NCBI GenBank assembly: GCA_004195335.1
Contig: SDWK01000148.1
Coordinates: 1 to 9,757 of the forward strand
DNA from: Shewanella sp.
Lineage (GTDB): Bacteria; Pseudomonadota; Gammaproteobacteria; Enterobacterales; Shewanellaceae
DNA: 9,757 nt
Direction of reading: 5' to 3'
Shown here: positions 1 through 7,376 of the stretch, in pieces
Layout: every line of letters starts with the position of its first letter
How positions within the stretch are numbered: position 1 is the first letter of the stretch
Program-made: the position numbers and the translations under genes
Notes under the pieces: model-generated
What the model saw: only the letters and a program-made list of their open reading frames with translations
What the model was told of the DNA's origin: nothing
Databases searched by the model: none

Positions 1-1253
1 TGGCCAAAGTAGCCACTGAGGCGCTTATCGGCATAACCCGTTGCAGGCTGACTAAACCTAGCCTTTTTAAGATTGCTCAACAGATCTGGAAATTGAGTCT
101 TGATACTCTCTAACACCTCTTCAGCCATCAGATGAAATCCGGTCAGCTTACCTCCTGTGACCGAGACAAGGCCGGGTTTCGACCAGATAACATGTTCACG
201 GGACTCCTTAGAGGGGGCGGTATCGGTCGATGAACTCAATATCGGTCTGATGCCACTCCAGCAACTGATCACATCCGGCTCGCCAATCTCTTTATCAGGG
301 AAATAGTGCCGAGCCAGTTGCAGCAGATAGTCCACCTCGATTCGGGATATTCCCGGTTCATTCTCGATCCCATGCTCATGATCCAGATCGGTCGTGCCAA
401 TCACGGTGCAACCCTGCCATGGGTAGATATAGACGGGGCGTTTATCGATAGGGTGGAAAAAGGTGATGCATGCAGACACAGGAAGTCGTTCGAAAGGTAG
501 TACCAGATGGCTGCCTCTCAAGGGCCTGAGTACCCCTTTCTCGAGCGGATGAAGCTGTGACGCCCAGCTGCCAGTCGCATTGATGACGCACTTAGCGCCT
601 ACCTTATGTCTTACTTCACCCAGCTCAAGTTCGATCCCCGAGATGCCGTTTTCTGACTCAATAAGACCAGTGACTTTAGCGTAATTAAGCGCCTGGCCTC
701 CGGCTAAAACTCCATCTTGAAGTAGACGCAGCACCAGACGGGCATCATCGGTGACACCATCGGCAAACAGACTCACCCCTGTTATCCCATCAAAGGAAAG
801 ATCTGACAGCCAAGATTGAGCCTTTTCGAGTGTGAGGGGCTTATGGTAATCACATCCCGCGAGTTTATCGTAGATTGACAATACCCGCTTAAACAGCGCC
901 GCCGAGGGGAAATCCCCCTGTCGGTGCAGCATCATATAGGGCATCAATTCGACCAATCCGGGCAGCTCGGCCAGCAGAGCTTCCCTCTGTCTGGCCGTAT
1001 CTCGCGTCATTCGCCATTGGCCAGCCGCCAGATAACGTAATCCACCATGAACCATCTTAGATGAACGACTCGATGTGCCCCATGCAAAATCCTGCTGGTC
1101 GACCAACAGCACCTTTAGTCCTTGGCTCGCAGCCAGATGAAATATTCCCGCCCCCGTGATGCCGCCACCGATCACGACGAGATCGTAATCCTGTACATCA
1201 CCAGCGGCGATAGCACTGCGAGTCTGAGTAGACGCCTGACTCAGGGTCTTCAT
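1..1253 (-). CDS. GlpD-like FAD-dependent glycerol-3-phosphate dehydrogenase, 3' end outside window
   Basis: Partial gene: 417 codons are visible without a stop and the C-terminus lies beyond the left edge. By family it oxidises sn-glycerol 3-phosphate to dihydroxyacetone phosphate at the inner membrane, passing electrons to quinone. The reading shows a Rossmann FAD motif VIGGGITGAG at residues 27-36, the GlpD signature GTSSRSSKMVHGGLRYL soon after, INATGSW midway, GTTDLDHEHG, WSGIRPIL and VTGGKLTGFHLMAE near the visible end. E. coli GlpD has about 500 residues, so roughly 80 are missing. The start ATG overlaps the stop of the upstream oxidase gene (ATGA), which fixes the start and suggests translational coupling. 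Its partner is AGPS-like, so it may serve a dedicated lipid pathway and not general glycerol catabolism. I therefore withhold the glpD symbol. The family is clear; the exact substrate is not proven. Confidence 0.88.
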   Translation of the reverse strand, partial: MKTLSQASTQTRSAIAAGDVQDYDLVVIGGGITGAGIFHLAASQGLKVLLVDQQDFAWGTSSRSSKMVHGGLRYLAAGQWRMTRDTARQREALLAELPGLVELMPYMMLHRQGDFPSAALFKRVLSIYDKLAGCDYHKPLTLEKAQSWLSDLSFDGITGVSLFADGVTDDARLVLRLLQDGVLAGGQALNYAKVTGLIESENGISGIELELGEVRHKVGAKCVINATGSWASQLHPLEKGVLRPLRGSHLVLPFERLPVSACITFFHPIDKRPVYIYPWQGCTVIGTTDLDHEHGIENEPGISRIEVDYLLQLARHYFPDKEIGEPDVISCWSGIRPILSSSTDTAPSKESREHVIWSKPGLVSVTGGKLTGFHLMAEEVLESIKTQFPDLLSNLKKARFSQPATGYADKRLSGYFG

Positions 1254-2947
1254 TGCCCGCTCTCTATATCTGTGGGTTCGAGCGCTACCGCCTCGACTTG
1301 ACCAACATGTTTAGCCTTAAACAGCTTACCCGGGTTCAATTGTTTATCCGGATCGAAGTAGTCGAAACAGCTCTCCAAGGACGCCATCACATGCTCACCT
1401 TTCTCCCTTGCAAGATAGGGCGCATGATCGCTGCCGACACCATGTTGGTGACTAATGGTGCCATTATTTTCCACGATCAAGGTCGATGTTGTCGTCTTGA
1501 GCTTCTGCCAGCGACGATAGGTTTCATCATAACTATCCGCGACAGGAAAGAGGTAGGTCGTATAGATGCTGGCACCATCACCATAGAGATGAGATAGATG
1601 TGAAAAGACATGCACCTTAGAGCCAAACTCAGCTAATCCATCTCGAAGACTGTTCTCCATCTTTTGCGTCATTGATTCGATATTTGACCAGTTCGTTGCG
1701 GTCTCCAAAGTATCGATGGCATAACCCATCTGCCACAAGGTCTCCCTCAGGTAGGGAAAGGTAAATCGTTTATGAGCCCACTTTTTGCCTAGACGTTGCC
1801 CGGTATTGACCCCTTTGAAACGACGTAACACCTGCTTGAGTCGCTTATAGTTCTGCCTGTTGACCTCTTTATCTCCCGTAACGCCGTAGACCAGCATACA
1901 CTTTCCTTCACCGACCCCTTTGAGCGAAAGCAGACGATTCAACCAGCTTCGCTGGGTCTCGGTCGCCGAGAGAAATAACTGAGTATGAGTCTCTTCACTA
2001 TTGCTCACCCGCAGCATAGACAGAGGCAATTTTTGTTGAATTATCTCCCGAGCGCAGTCGATGCCACTCTGCCAGTCAGGCATAAAGGCGACGCCAAAGA
2101 ATTCCTCTTCGGCCACGCGAGAGACTCTCACCTTCGCCTCGGTCAAGATCCCCAAATGCCCTTCCGATCCCAGTACCAACTGGCGCCAGTCCGGCCCTGC
2201 AGATGATGCCGGCAGCGTCGGGATATCAACCGTGCCATTGAAGGTTTCGATCTCTCCACCCGCAAACAGATTTTCGATACGGCCATAACCCAAAGATTGC
2301 TGTCCGCTGGAGCGCGTGACTACCCAGCCGCCCAATGTAGAAAGCTCGAACGATTGAGGGTAATGGCCCAACGTATAGCCATGGGCCTGAAGTTGAGCCT
2401 CGAGGAAGGGTCCCTTGACTCCGGCGCCGAAGGTGGCGATCTGATCGACCCGGTCCAGCTCAAGCAGCCGATTCATCTTAGTCAGAGAGACGGTAATAAT
2501 GGGCTTATCTGACGAGCAGGGCGTGATATGACCCACCACCGATGTCCCGCCGCCATAGGGAATTAGCTGCCAGCCACGCACTTTGGCCTCCGCCATCAAG
2601 ATACGAACATCTTCACCCGATGTAGGAAATGCAACGGCATCGGGAAATACGCCAAACTCGCCACTCTTCATGGCCAGCCAATCGGGGAGGCTTTGCCCAC
2701 GAGCATGACGTAGCCTGATCTCTCTATCGGTCGAATATAGTTCGCTGTCAGCGAGCCTGGAATCGGGAACCTTAGCTATCACTCGCGCCAGTGTCGATAC
2801 CGCCAGAGGCTTTGATTGGCCCAGTTTTTCACAGATAAAAGCAGCGCCATCTTCCGAAAGTTCCATCCGCTTCTCTCTGGCGCCCCAACCATTCCAATTT
2901 CGATTATCTTGCTGTGATTTGTTCATATTTCGCCGATCCGGTTGCAT
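1250..2947 (-). CDS. FAD-linked oxidase resembling alkyl-dihydroxyacetone-phosphate synthase
   Basis: 565 residues of the VAO/FAD_binding_4 flavoprotein type. The FAD-binding segment IPYGGGTSVVGH is at residues 129-140, QSFELSTLGGWVVTRSSG at 198-215, VLGSEGHLGI at 258-267, GYAIDTLETATNW at 408-420, LYGDGASIYTTYLF at 454-467, SHQHGVGSDHAPYL at 499-512, and the C-terminal LNPGKLF at 537-543. This order matches alkylglycerone-phosphate synthase, which in eukaryotes swaps the acyl chain of acyl-DHAP for a fatty alcohol to make the ether bond. No signal peptide or peroxisomal-type tail is seen. It overlaps the GlpD-like gene by 4 bases, so the two enzymes probably share a DHAP/glycerol-phosphate pool. 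The start is uncertain: ATG at 2947 has AGGA about 14 bases upstream, and a second ATG at 2926 (Met8) is possible. Related bacterial oxidases in this family act on other substrates, so the reaction is inferred. Confidence 0.82.
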   Translation of the reverse strand: MQPDRRNMNKSQQDNRNWNGWGAREKRMELSEDGAAFICEKLGQSKPLAVSTLARVIAKVPDSRLADSELYSTDREIRLRHARGQSLPDWLAMKSGEFGVFPDAVAFPTSGEDVRILMAEAKVRGWQLIPYGGGTSVVGHITPCSSDKPIITVSLTKMNRLLELDRVDQIATFGAGVKGPFLEAQLQAHGYTLGHYPQSFELSTLGGWVVTRSSGQQSLGYGRIENLFAGGEIETFNGTVDIPTLPASSAGPDWRQLVLGSEGHLGILTEAKVRVSRVAEEEFFGVAFMPDWQSGIDCAREIIQQKLPLSMLRVSNSEETHTQLFLSATETQRSWLNRLLSLKGVGEGKCMLVYGVTGDKEVNRQNYKRLKQVLRRFKGVNTGQRLGKKWAHKRFTFPYLRETLWQMGYAIDTLETATNWSNIESMTQKMENSLRDGLAEFGSKVHVFSHLSHLYGDGASIYTTYLFPVADSYDETYRRWQKLKTTTSTLIVENNGTISHQHGVGSDHAPYLAREKGEHVMASLESCFDYFDPDKQLNPGKLFKAKHVGQVEAVALEPTDIESGQ

Positions 2948-2959
2948 CTATATTAGTTC

Positions 2960-2987
2960 ATCCTACAATGTCACCATGCTTTGTCAG
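2960..2987 (-). promoter_or_regulatory. candidate promoter of the oxidase/dehydrogenase unit
   Basis: On the minus strand CTGACA (2987-2982) matches the -35 consensus at five of six positions. It is followed after 16 bases by TAGGAT (2965-2960), which matches the -10 at four of six. Transcription would start near 2953, leaving only about six bases before ATG 2947. That would favour the second ATG at 2926 or mean a near-leaderless message. The -35 lies inside the inverted repeat 2980-2994. This is a by-eye match only. Confidence 0.3.
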
Positions 2988-2994
2988 TGACAAA
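2980..2994. promoter_or_regulatory. inverted repeat TTTGTCA-G-TGACAAA in the divergent promoter region
   Basis: A perfect 7-1-7 dyad sits in the 71-bp gap between the divergently transcribed oxidase and AraC-family genes. A related half, GGACAA, follows at 2998-3003, giving a TGACAA/GGACAA direct repeat with 10-bp spacing, about one helical turn. AraC proteins usually bind direct repeats, so the nearby regulator could use this; the binding itself is inferred. Confidence 0.45.
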
Positions 2995-3018
2995 TATGGA
3001 CAAGAGTGAATTAATCGT

Positions 3019-4068
3019 ATGATAAAGAAGCAAGCCAACCGTTCGTTGGGCACGACATCAATTCCCCCAGTACAGCAATTTTTGCAGGCGGGCAGACACT
3101 GTAAAATCGACATCTCTTCAGCATTAGCCCACGCCAGCATTGAACTATCGGATCTGTATAAGATCGATGGCAGGCTCAGCGGAGAGCAGTTTCAGCGACT
3201 GCTCCGCTACCTTATCGACCAGTCTAAACACCCTTTATTTGGACTCTACAGCGCCCGATTTATTCAACCGGATCGATTCTATATTTTAAGTCAGATAGGT
3301 CTTCACTCGACGGATCTATCTCAAGCTCTGAAGGAATCTATGCCATTAGAGAAGTTGGTCGGAGACATGGGGGTCACCGAAATAAGGGAGCATAATGACG
3401 GCATCAGGATGGTGTGGCACTGTCAATATAGTCACCCACAGGTGATCCCTCATCTTATCGATAACGTGCTCGCCTCCTGGGTCAACTTCGCCCGCTTTCT
3501 GCTAGAGGACAATCAGGCAGCGCCACGATCGATCCAGCTGCAAAGAGATAAGCCCTGCCAAGCCGAAGTGAAACAATATGAACAGCTCTTCGGCTGCCCG
3601 GTGCACTTCAACCAGAGTGATAACGCCATCGTGATAGACAGGGAGCTGCTGAGTCGTCGACTTCCCGGTGGCAACCTCAAACGACTTAGCCAGTTAACGA
3701 TCAGCGCTAACTTGAGACTGAATAATATCGGTGATGTCGACGATCTGGAGTTAAAAACCGCCAGAGTGATACGTCAACTTCTACCTCAGGGTAAAATTCA
3801 GCGAGAGCAAATCGCCAGTCACCTCCATATGGCGGGCAGAAGCTTGCAAAGACACTTGATTAAACGAGGGGGAAGTTATCAGGCTTTGTTGGATCAGATC
3901 CGTCATGAGATGGCGGATTACTGGCTCACCTGCAGTGCGCTCTCTATGGATGAGATAGCACTGCAATTAGGTTTCAGTGATGCCAGAGTCTTTTTTCGTG
4001 CTTACAAACTCTGGACCGGACACACACCGGGGTTTACTCGAACAAAGGCCACGGACGCAGTGAGCTAA
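3019..4068 (+). CDS. AraC-family transcriptional regulator with arabinose-binding-type N-terminal domain
   Basis: 349 residues, a typical length for the group with a roughly 190-residue N-terminal effector domain of the kind found in OruR and VirS, joined to a C-terminal AraC double helix-turn-helix. The DNA-binding part covers about residues 245-345: the first helix-turn-helix is near 262-283 (REQIASHLHMAGRSLQRHL), the second near 310-341 (MDEIALQLGFSDARVFFRAYKLWTGHTPGFTR). GFSD and the aromatic run before the G-H-TP-F motif are AraC signatures. The start ATG has GAGTGA about nine bases upstream. It is divergent from the oxidase/GlpD-like unit, the usual place for a local activator of that unit. 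The effector is unknown; members of this type often sense small acids or lipid-related molecules. It ends 20 bases before the convergent chemoreceptor gene, with no clear terminator between them. Confidence 0.9.
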   Translation: MIKKQANRSLGTTSIPPVQQFLQAGRHCKIDISSALAHASIELSDLYKIDGRLSGEQFQRLLRYLIDQSKHPLFGLYSARFIQPDRFYILSQIGLHSTDLSQALKESMPLEKLVGDMGVTEIREHNDGIRMVWHCQYSHPQVIPHLIDNVLASWVNFARFLLEDNQAAPRSIQLQRDKPCQAEVKQYEQLFGCPVHFNQSDNAIVIDRELLSRRLPGGNLKRLSQLTISANLRLNNIGDVDDLELKTARVIRQLLPQGKIQREQIASHLHMAGRSLQRHLIKRGGSYQALLDQIRHEMADYWLTCSALSMDEIALQLGFSDARVFFRAYKLWTGHTPGFTRTKATDAVS

Positions 4069-4088
4069 CTCTGTATGGTCTATGCCTT

Positions 4089-5552
4089 CTATACCTCGGC
4101 CTTCGACAACATGGTGAGTCTGAGATCGTTGGCAAGGGCCTTCAAAGTATCTACCTGCAAGGTTAACTGCTTGCCCTGAGTCGCTACCGACTCGGAAACC
4201 TGATTGGTCTTAACCACACTATTAGCCACCTCGGCGCTGGCCGAATTTAGCTCTTGCACCGCCTGAACCTGATGCACCATAGTATCGGCCAATTGATTGA
4301 CATCCGTGACCGTCTCAGCAATCTGTTCGATAATGCCTGACAGCTCATTGGCCGTCGCTTGTATCACCACCTGACCATGATTGACCTCCAGCTTACTGAG
4401 ATCTAACAGGGCCCGTATTTCCACAGCCGATGCATTACTCTTGGCCGACAGTTCACGAACCTGATCGGCAACCACGGCAAATCCTCGTCCGTGCTCCCCG
4501 GCCCTGGCCGCTTCGATCGCCGCATTTAAGGCTAACAGGTTAGTCTGATCCGCCACCGCGGTGATTAGTCCCGCTACTGACATAATTTTTTCATTACTGA
4601 TGAGAATTTTATCGATCGCATTGGTTGAAGCCGCCAAAGATTCGGCACTGCTCTGTGCTTGTCTGTTAATCACCTCGCTACGGGCTCTCATCTCAGTCAC
4701 GAAGCGTTCAGATTGCTCCATATCCGATGTCATTCTCAAAAGCTGCTGGCTCATCTGCTCGGCCGCACTCGCCTGAGACTCGCAATTTTGATTAAGATTG
4801 CTGACCTGTTGATGCAGATCTAGAGACTGGCTCTCGAGTTCATTGGCCACTAATGACAGTTGACCCGCGTTATCCCCCGCCTTGTCTAATACTTCAGTTA
4901 ACTGTAACTCTCCCTGCTGCGCCTTTTCAGCCGTGGCTAAGGTGTCGTATTGCGCTTTTTCAGCGGCGTTCATCGCCTTGTTGCGCTGCTTAGCGGTAAA
5001 GCCCTGAGCGATGACGATGACCACCAGCGGCATTAGCAAACCCGACCAGGTCTCGGTTGCCAGCGCCGATGGGGAAAGTACCATCTGCGGCATCGCGATC
5101 CCAGACAACGCATTCGCCACCATCCAGGATGAGAAAAGAATAACCCCAAGGCTCCAGAGCGTCGCCATCAAGAGGTTGGCGGTGAGGAAGAAGGAGATGA
5201 TCAATACCGGGATCCACAGAGTCTGAGTCGAACTTAATACCCCGCCTCCCTGATAGATCATATTCAGCGCATGTATCACCATGCCAAAAAAACCGACATT
5301 AAGGGCCAACACAGGCATACGGCCAAAACGTACTATCGCCCCGGCTAACAACTCGGCGCCGATAAGAAGAAATGAGGTATAAATAAGGAGTGTGTGATCG
5401 TGTTGCAGCCATTTGAAAAGGCTATAGAGACCGGTAAAGAGAGAGAGCAAGGTAAAGAACATCAAGGTATCGACGAAGCGTAACTGCTCCGGTCGCCATT
5501 GATGGGATTTAGGCATAAACATCGCCCGCCAAATTGCCAGTGGAGTCATCAC
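4089..5552 (-). CDS. methyl-accepting chemotaxis-type receptor with multi-helix membrane N-terminus
   Basis: 487 residues. The N-terminal 190 residues carry about six membrane helices (near 28-48, 55-75, 81-100, 113-131, 132-151, 171-187) joined by short loops. The remainder is a long helical cytoplasmic signalling domain. Its hairpin tip, with [42 protein letters not shown] at 331-372, is the hallmark CheA/CheW contact region. No large periplasmic domain and no convincing HAMP segment lie between the membrane part and the signalling helices. Sensing may therefore occur within or near the membrane, for example of lipophilic, redox or energy signals. The annotated start is GTG directly followed by ATG (5549); AGAGGA lies 7 to 10 bases upstream and could serve either. 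No other chemotaxis gene is in the window. The receptor family is certain; the stimulus is unknown. Confidence 0.93.
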   Translation of the reverse strand: MMTPLAIWRAMFMPKSHQWRPEQLRFVDTLMFFTLLSLFTGLYSLFKWLQHDHTLLIYTSFLLIGAELLAGAIVRFGRMPVLALNVGFFGMVIHALNMIYQGGGVLSSTQTLWIPVLIISFFLTANLLMATLWSLGVILFSSWMVANALSGIAMPQMVLSPSALATETWSGLLMPLVVIVIAQGFTAKQRNKAMNAAEKAQYDTLATAEKAQQGELQLTEVLDKAGDNAGQLSLVANELESQSLDLHQQVSNLNQNCESQASAAEQMSQQLLRMTSDMEQSERFVTEMRARSEVINRQAQSSAESLAASTNAIDKILISNEKIMSVAGLITAVADQTNLLALNAAIEAARAGEHGRGFAVVADQVRELSAKSNASAVEIRALLDLSKLEVNHGQVVIQATANELSGIIEQIAETVTDVNQLADTMVHQVQAVQELNSASAEVANSVVKTNQVSESVATQGKQLTLQVDTLKALANDLRLTMLSKAEV

Positions 5553-5595
5553 GCTATTTCCTCTTCATTTGCCCTTTGGAGAGTGATTTCATTTG

Positions 5596-5610
5596 AACAA
5601 CATAGTTGTT
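5596..5610. promoter_or_regulatory. inverted repeat AACAAC-ATA-GTTGTT upstream of the chemoreceptor
   Basis: A perfect 6-3-6 dyad lies 44 bases upstream of the chemoreceptor start. It is flanked by TTTGA on one side and TCAAA on the other, which extends it with a three-base bulge. It could be an operator or a small hairpin in the leader. No strong promoter hexamers can be assigned around it. Confidence 0.3.
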
Positions 5611-5614
5611 AATC

Positions 5615-5680
5615 AAACAAAAAAATTAAAGTTCATGACGAATCGGGGCTGGGGACACGAAGACCCCTCATCGTCATGAA
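5615..5680 (-). terminator. Rho-independent terminator after the chalcone-isomerase-like gene
   Basis: The arms TTCATGACGA (5632-5641) and TCGTCATGAA (5671-5680) pair perfectly over 10 bp. Inside, GGGG (5645-5648) pairs with CCCC (5664-5667) after a 3x3 internal loop. In the minus-strand transcript the stem is followed by CTTTAATTTTTTTG, a clear U-rich tract. It lies 36 bases after the stop at 5717 and separates the four-gene unit from the chemoreceptor gene. Confidence 0.82.
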
Positions 5681-5716
5681 TCACCGCGTCCATCCTAGAC
5701 GAGGCGGTTAATTGAA

Positions 5717-6280
5717 TTAACTCTTTAACATGTCTTCTTTTAAATCTTCGTCTGTCGGGTTCTTACCTAACCAGATGGCCATAACGGCCTTACGGAAGGT
5801 TTCACCACGAGTCACTGACAACTGCTTGCCATTTTTATAGCTGATGATCCCTTCACCGGGAACACTCAGCAGGGTAAATTGATCGCCCTCTTGAATAGGT
5901 TCAGCAAACGTTGCGATAAACTCAGTGATACTCTCCTGGATCGAAGCAGGGTCGCCATCAGTCGCACGATCGAAGCCTTCATTCATGGCGTCGGTCATCT
6001 TCTCCGATGTGATCATGCCAGAGGTAATATTCAGACGAATTGCCGCTGGCTGATCGCTATCGATAACCTTAGAGGCCTGATCGACCTGACCTACGGTGAA
6101 CAAGGATCCCACATAGAGGTCGATAAAAAACTTACTGCGAACGCCTGCGCCATTAAAGCTCAGCACCTTATCTTGCAAGGTGATGCTGTCGGGTAGGTTT
6201 ACGCCGGAGATCTCGCTGCCAGCCACTGCGTTGCCGCAGGCAAATAACATAGTACCGAGTACAAGTGCACGTTTAATCAT
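5717..6280 (-). CDS. exported chalcone-isomerase-like protein
   Basis: 187 residues. A signal peptide runs from MIKRALVLG to AVA, with likely cleavage after Ala20, so the protein should be periplasmic. The mature part shows the bacterial chalcone-isomerase-like pattern: GAGVRSKFFIDLYVGSLF at 45-62, a middle helix-rich part with SEKMTDAMNEGF at 92-103, and AIWLGKNPTDEDLKEDML at 168-185. Plant enzymes of this fold cyclise chalcones, and related non-catalytic members bind fatty acids. Bacterial exported members have no settled role, and I recall them often beside lipid-modifying genes. I do not propose chalcone chemistry here. A strong AGGAG sits six bases before the ATG. It is the last gene of the four-gene unit and is followed by a terminator. 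A lipid-handling role fits the envelope context but is inference. Confidence 0.85.
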   Translation of the reverse strand: MIKRALVLGTMLFACGNAVAGSEISGVNLPDSITLQDKVLSFNGAGVRSKFFIDLYVGSLFTVGQVDQASKVIDSDQPAAIRLNITSGMITSEKMTDAMNEGFDRATDGDPASIQESITEFIATFAEPIQEGDQFTLLSVPGEGIISYKNGKQLSVTRGETFRKAVMAIWLGKNPTDEDLKEDMLKS

Positions 6281-6322
6281 GTAAGACTCCTGATAAAGTA
6301 TTAATAATTAACAATAGATAAA

Positions 6323-6359
6323 ACTGCCAATGCATAGATGCGGGCAACGCATCGGCAGT
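6323..6359 (-). other. intercistronic hairpin, possible leaky terminator
   Basis: In the transcript ACTGCC-GATGCG (6359-6348) pairs with CGCATC (6342-6337) and GGCAGT (6328-6323), with an eight-base bulge on one side. The lower stem is followed by TTTTA. It lies 22 bases after the stop of the outer-membrane gene. The short U run suggests partial termination or an RNA-stabilising 3' end, so downstream expression may be lower. Confidence 0.5.
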
Positions 6360-6381
6360 ATCAAAACTGATAGATGAGTCT

Positions 6382-7239
6382 TTAGAATGCGTGGTTATAC
6401 TCAACCCAGTAGCTATCATCAGTGCTATCGCTGTTATCAGTTTTATAGTTAACACGTACGTTTTGACGCTTGTTCATCTGGTAGGCAACCGAGATCTCAC
6501 CAGAGAAACTAGCCATCTGTAGTCCGCCATCCATGATGTCATCGCTCCAAGATTTACCTTGAATCTCCTCTGTATATGAAGTACTTAGCAGTGCCCAAAA
6601 GTTATCGTTGAAGGCATAACGCGCATAGACCATACCCGTTAGAATTAATGAAGGAACGTCGATGCCACTACTCGATACCGCAGTACTTCCCGCCATGTCA
6701 GGTGGAAGAATTTGTGACATATTATCTTCAATAACAACGCCACCAGCATACAGAATTGGCCAGATATAGAAGTTATCGGTTACAGGAATCGTCATTACCG
6801 GACCGGCTTGAACGACGGCCATGCTGCCGTAGAAAGGATGGTCGGCCAGAATCGCGTCGATAGACCAACCAGTACCATTAGTGGTATTGATGGTTCCATA
6901 ACGAAGACGGTATGAACGCTTGCTGGTTTCATCGTTAAAGGTTGGCACCATGCCATATTCAGGATGCTGCACCATACCGGTAAACTGAGCCGTCTTATCC
7001 CCTTCGTTTAAGATATTTTTGGCTTCGAAAATGATGCCAGTCTTCTGTCCTGAATTTGCCGTCTTTTCAGACAACATCAACTGTCCCTTGATGTTGGCAC
7101 CTTCGCTACCGTATGAAGCGCCAATAGAGGTGTATACGTCGGTTGGATTCGACATATCAATATCGGCTTCTTCGGCTGCATAGGTTAAACCTGATGTCAT
7201 TGAAGCAAGAATAGCAATGCTAAGAATACGCTTTTTCAT
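6382..7239 (-). CDS. outer-membrane beta-barrel-like protein of unknown function
   Basis: 285 residues. MKKRILSIAILASMTSGLTYA is a clear signal peptide with cleavage near residue 21 or 22. The mature chain of about 264 residues alternates polar and hydrophobic residues in many short segments (for example SYRLRYGTIN, FYIWPILYAGGVVI, ILTGMVYARYAF, NVRVNYKT). It ends in WVEYNHAF, a terminal aromatic like the Bam recognition signal. This supports an outer-membrane barrel, perhaps of 10 to 14 strands. I do not recognise the family; a pore or an adhesin-type barrel are both possible. GGAG lies five bases before the ATG. The 137-bp gap upstream holds hairpins and a very AT-rich leader, so it may have its own promoter or a processed message. 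It sits between membrane protein A and the exported chalcone-isomerase-like protein, probably co-transcribed. Confidence 0.75.
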   Translation of the reverse strand: MKKRILSIAILASMTSGLTYAAEEADIDMSNPTDVYTSIGASYGSEGANIKGQLMLSEKTANSGQKTGIIFEAKNILNEGDKTAQFTGMVQHPEYGMVPTFNDETSKRSYRLRYGTINTTNGTGWSIDAILADHPFYGSMAVVQAGPVMTIPVTDNFYIWPILYAGGVVIEDNMSQILPPDMAGSTAVSSSGIDVPSLILTGMVYARYAFNDNFWALLSTSYTEEIQGKSWSDDIMDGGLQMASFSGEISVAYQMNKRQNVRVNYKTDNSDSTDDSYWVEYNHAF

Positions 7240-7315
7240 AGTAACTCCATCATATTTATAATATTTTTAATAAATTGTTTTTAGTAACTTTGTATCGTCC
7301 AAACGGGTTTACATT

Positions 7316-7362
7316 GAGGGTTGCCCCTCTCAGTGCCATCAGTTGGTCTACCGACGGCACTG
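7316..7362 (-). other. tandem intercistronic hairpins after membrane protein A
   Basis: CAGTGCC (7331-7337) pairs perfectly with GGCACTG (7356-7362), and within it GTTGG (7342-7346) pairs with CCGAC (7351-7355) using one G-U. Next to it GAGGG (7316-7320) pairs with CCCTC (7325-7329) around a four-base loop. The first hairpin starts 14 bases after the stop at 7377. No U tract follows in the minus-strand transcript, so RNA stability or processing is likelier than termination. Confidence 0.55.
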
Positions 7363-7376
7363 GCTATGGTTAATCT

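Noticed and set aside
104..112. Possible extra copy of the CTCTAA operator half in the GlpD-like gene
   Set aside because: Only one half-site is present, with no matching TTAGAG at the right distance, inside coding sequence.
306..500. 64-codon plus-strand frame near the left edge
   Set aside because: It is antisense to the GlpD-like gene, including the region encoding its conserved GTTDLDHEHG motif.
1253..2512. Several plus-strand frames of 71 to 114 codons inside the oxidase gene
   Set aside because: All lie antisense to a gene with clear family motifs and show no protein-like composition.
2958..3140. 60-codon minus-strand frame across the divergent promoter
   Set aside because: It overlaps the start of the AraC-family gene and the inverted repeat; its sequence has no recognisable feature.
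4069..4088. Terminator between the convergent AraC-family and chemoreceptor genes
   Set aside because: The 20-bp gap shows no stable stem or T tract.
6273..6455. 60-codon minus-strand frame with a hydrophobic start, spanning the gap between the barrel and chalcone-isomerase-like genes
   Set aside because: It overlaps the end of one gene, the hairpin and the ribosome site and start of the next, in another frame, and has no convincing ribosome site of its own.
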